In this document: positions 6,025 to 6,055 of the stretch, piece after piece
Position numbering within the stretch: position 1 is the first letter of the stretch
How the letters are laid out: each line of letters starts with the position of its first letter
Assembly: GCA_028279265.1 (NCBI GenBank)
Contig: JANQOC010000355.1
Location: forward strand, 1 to 6,055
Direction of reading: 5' to 3'
From: Hyphomicrobiales bacterium
GTDB taxonomy: Bacteria; Pseudomonadota; Alphaproteobacteria; Rhizobiales; CAYWUX01
Length of the DNA: 6,055 nucleotides
Position numbers and translations under genes: made by a program
Notes under the pieces: generated by a model
The model's database searches: none
The model's input: only the letters and a program-made list of their open reading frames with translations
Told to the model about the DNA's origin: nothing

Positions 6025-6055
6025 TTGTTACGAGGCTGTGTACTTTCACTATAAC
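6025..6055 (+). promoter_or_regulatory. Possible promoter of a gene beyond the right edge
   Basis: The last six bases are TATAAC, a good -10 match; a TTGTTA at 6025-6030 lies 19 bases upstream, slightly too far. The rest of 5961-6055 is non-coding as far as I can see. The window ends here, so this cannot be tested. Confidence 0.15.

Overview
This window looks like an ordinary chromosomal stretch of a Gram-negative proteobacterium, most probably an alphaproteobacterium (Rhodospirillales-like). That placement is an inference from moderate-to-high GC, gene content and remembered similarity of several proteins, not from a search. There are no RNA genes, insertion sequences, phage genes or CRISPR repeats, and no intergenic gap exceeds about 170 bases.

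Layout, left to right. (1) Bases 2-2002, plus strand: the 3' two-thirds of a fused HyuA-HyuB 5-oxoprolinase-type gene. Its start lies off the left edge, and the reading frame is open to the window border, so the ATG at 47 is internal. (2) 2123-2518, plus: a 131-residue acidic protein of unknown function. (3) 2542-2910, minus: a small YggT-like membrane protein, convergent with (2) and separated from it by only 23 bases. (4) 3002-4807, minus: a 601-residue sodium:solute symporter (SSS family), followed by a strong intrinsic terminator at 2951-2982. (5) 4807-5109, minus: the two-helix DUF4212-type small subunit of that symporter. Its stop codon shares one base with the symporter start (TGATG), so the pair is one translationally coupled transporter operon. 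(6) 5280-5960, plus: a conserved-looking but uncharacterised soluble protein of 226 residues that starts at TTG and is transcribed away from the transporter operon.

The transporter pair is the best understood functional unit: a large Na+-coupled carrier with its accessory small subunit, probably importing a small organic acid (acetate-like or another carboxylate; the substrate cannot be read from the sequence). The 170-base divergent region between (5) and (6) carries candidate promoters for both directions and two short inverted repeats in the transporter leader, where local regulation could act. The oxoprolinase would hydrolyse 5-oxoproline to glutamate with ATP, but its C-terminal glycine-rich motifs differ from the usual pattern.

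I did not find a clear previously undescribed system. The observations most worth a second look are an EF-hand-like calcium-binding loop in an extramembrane loop of the symporter, the altered C-terminus of the oxoprolinase-like protein, and the two uncharacterised proteins.
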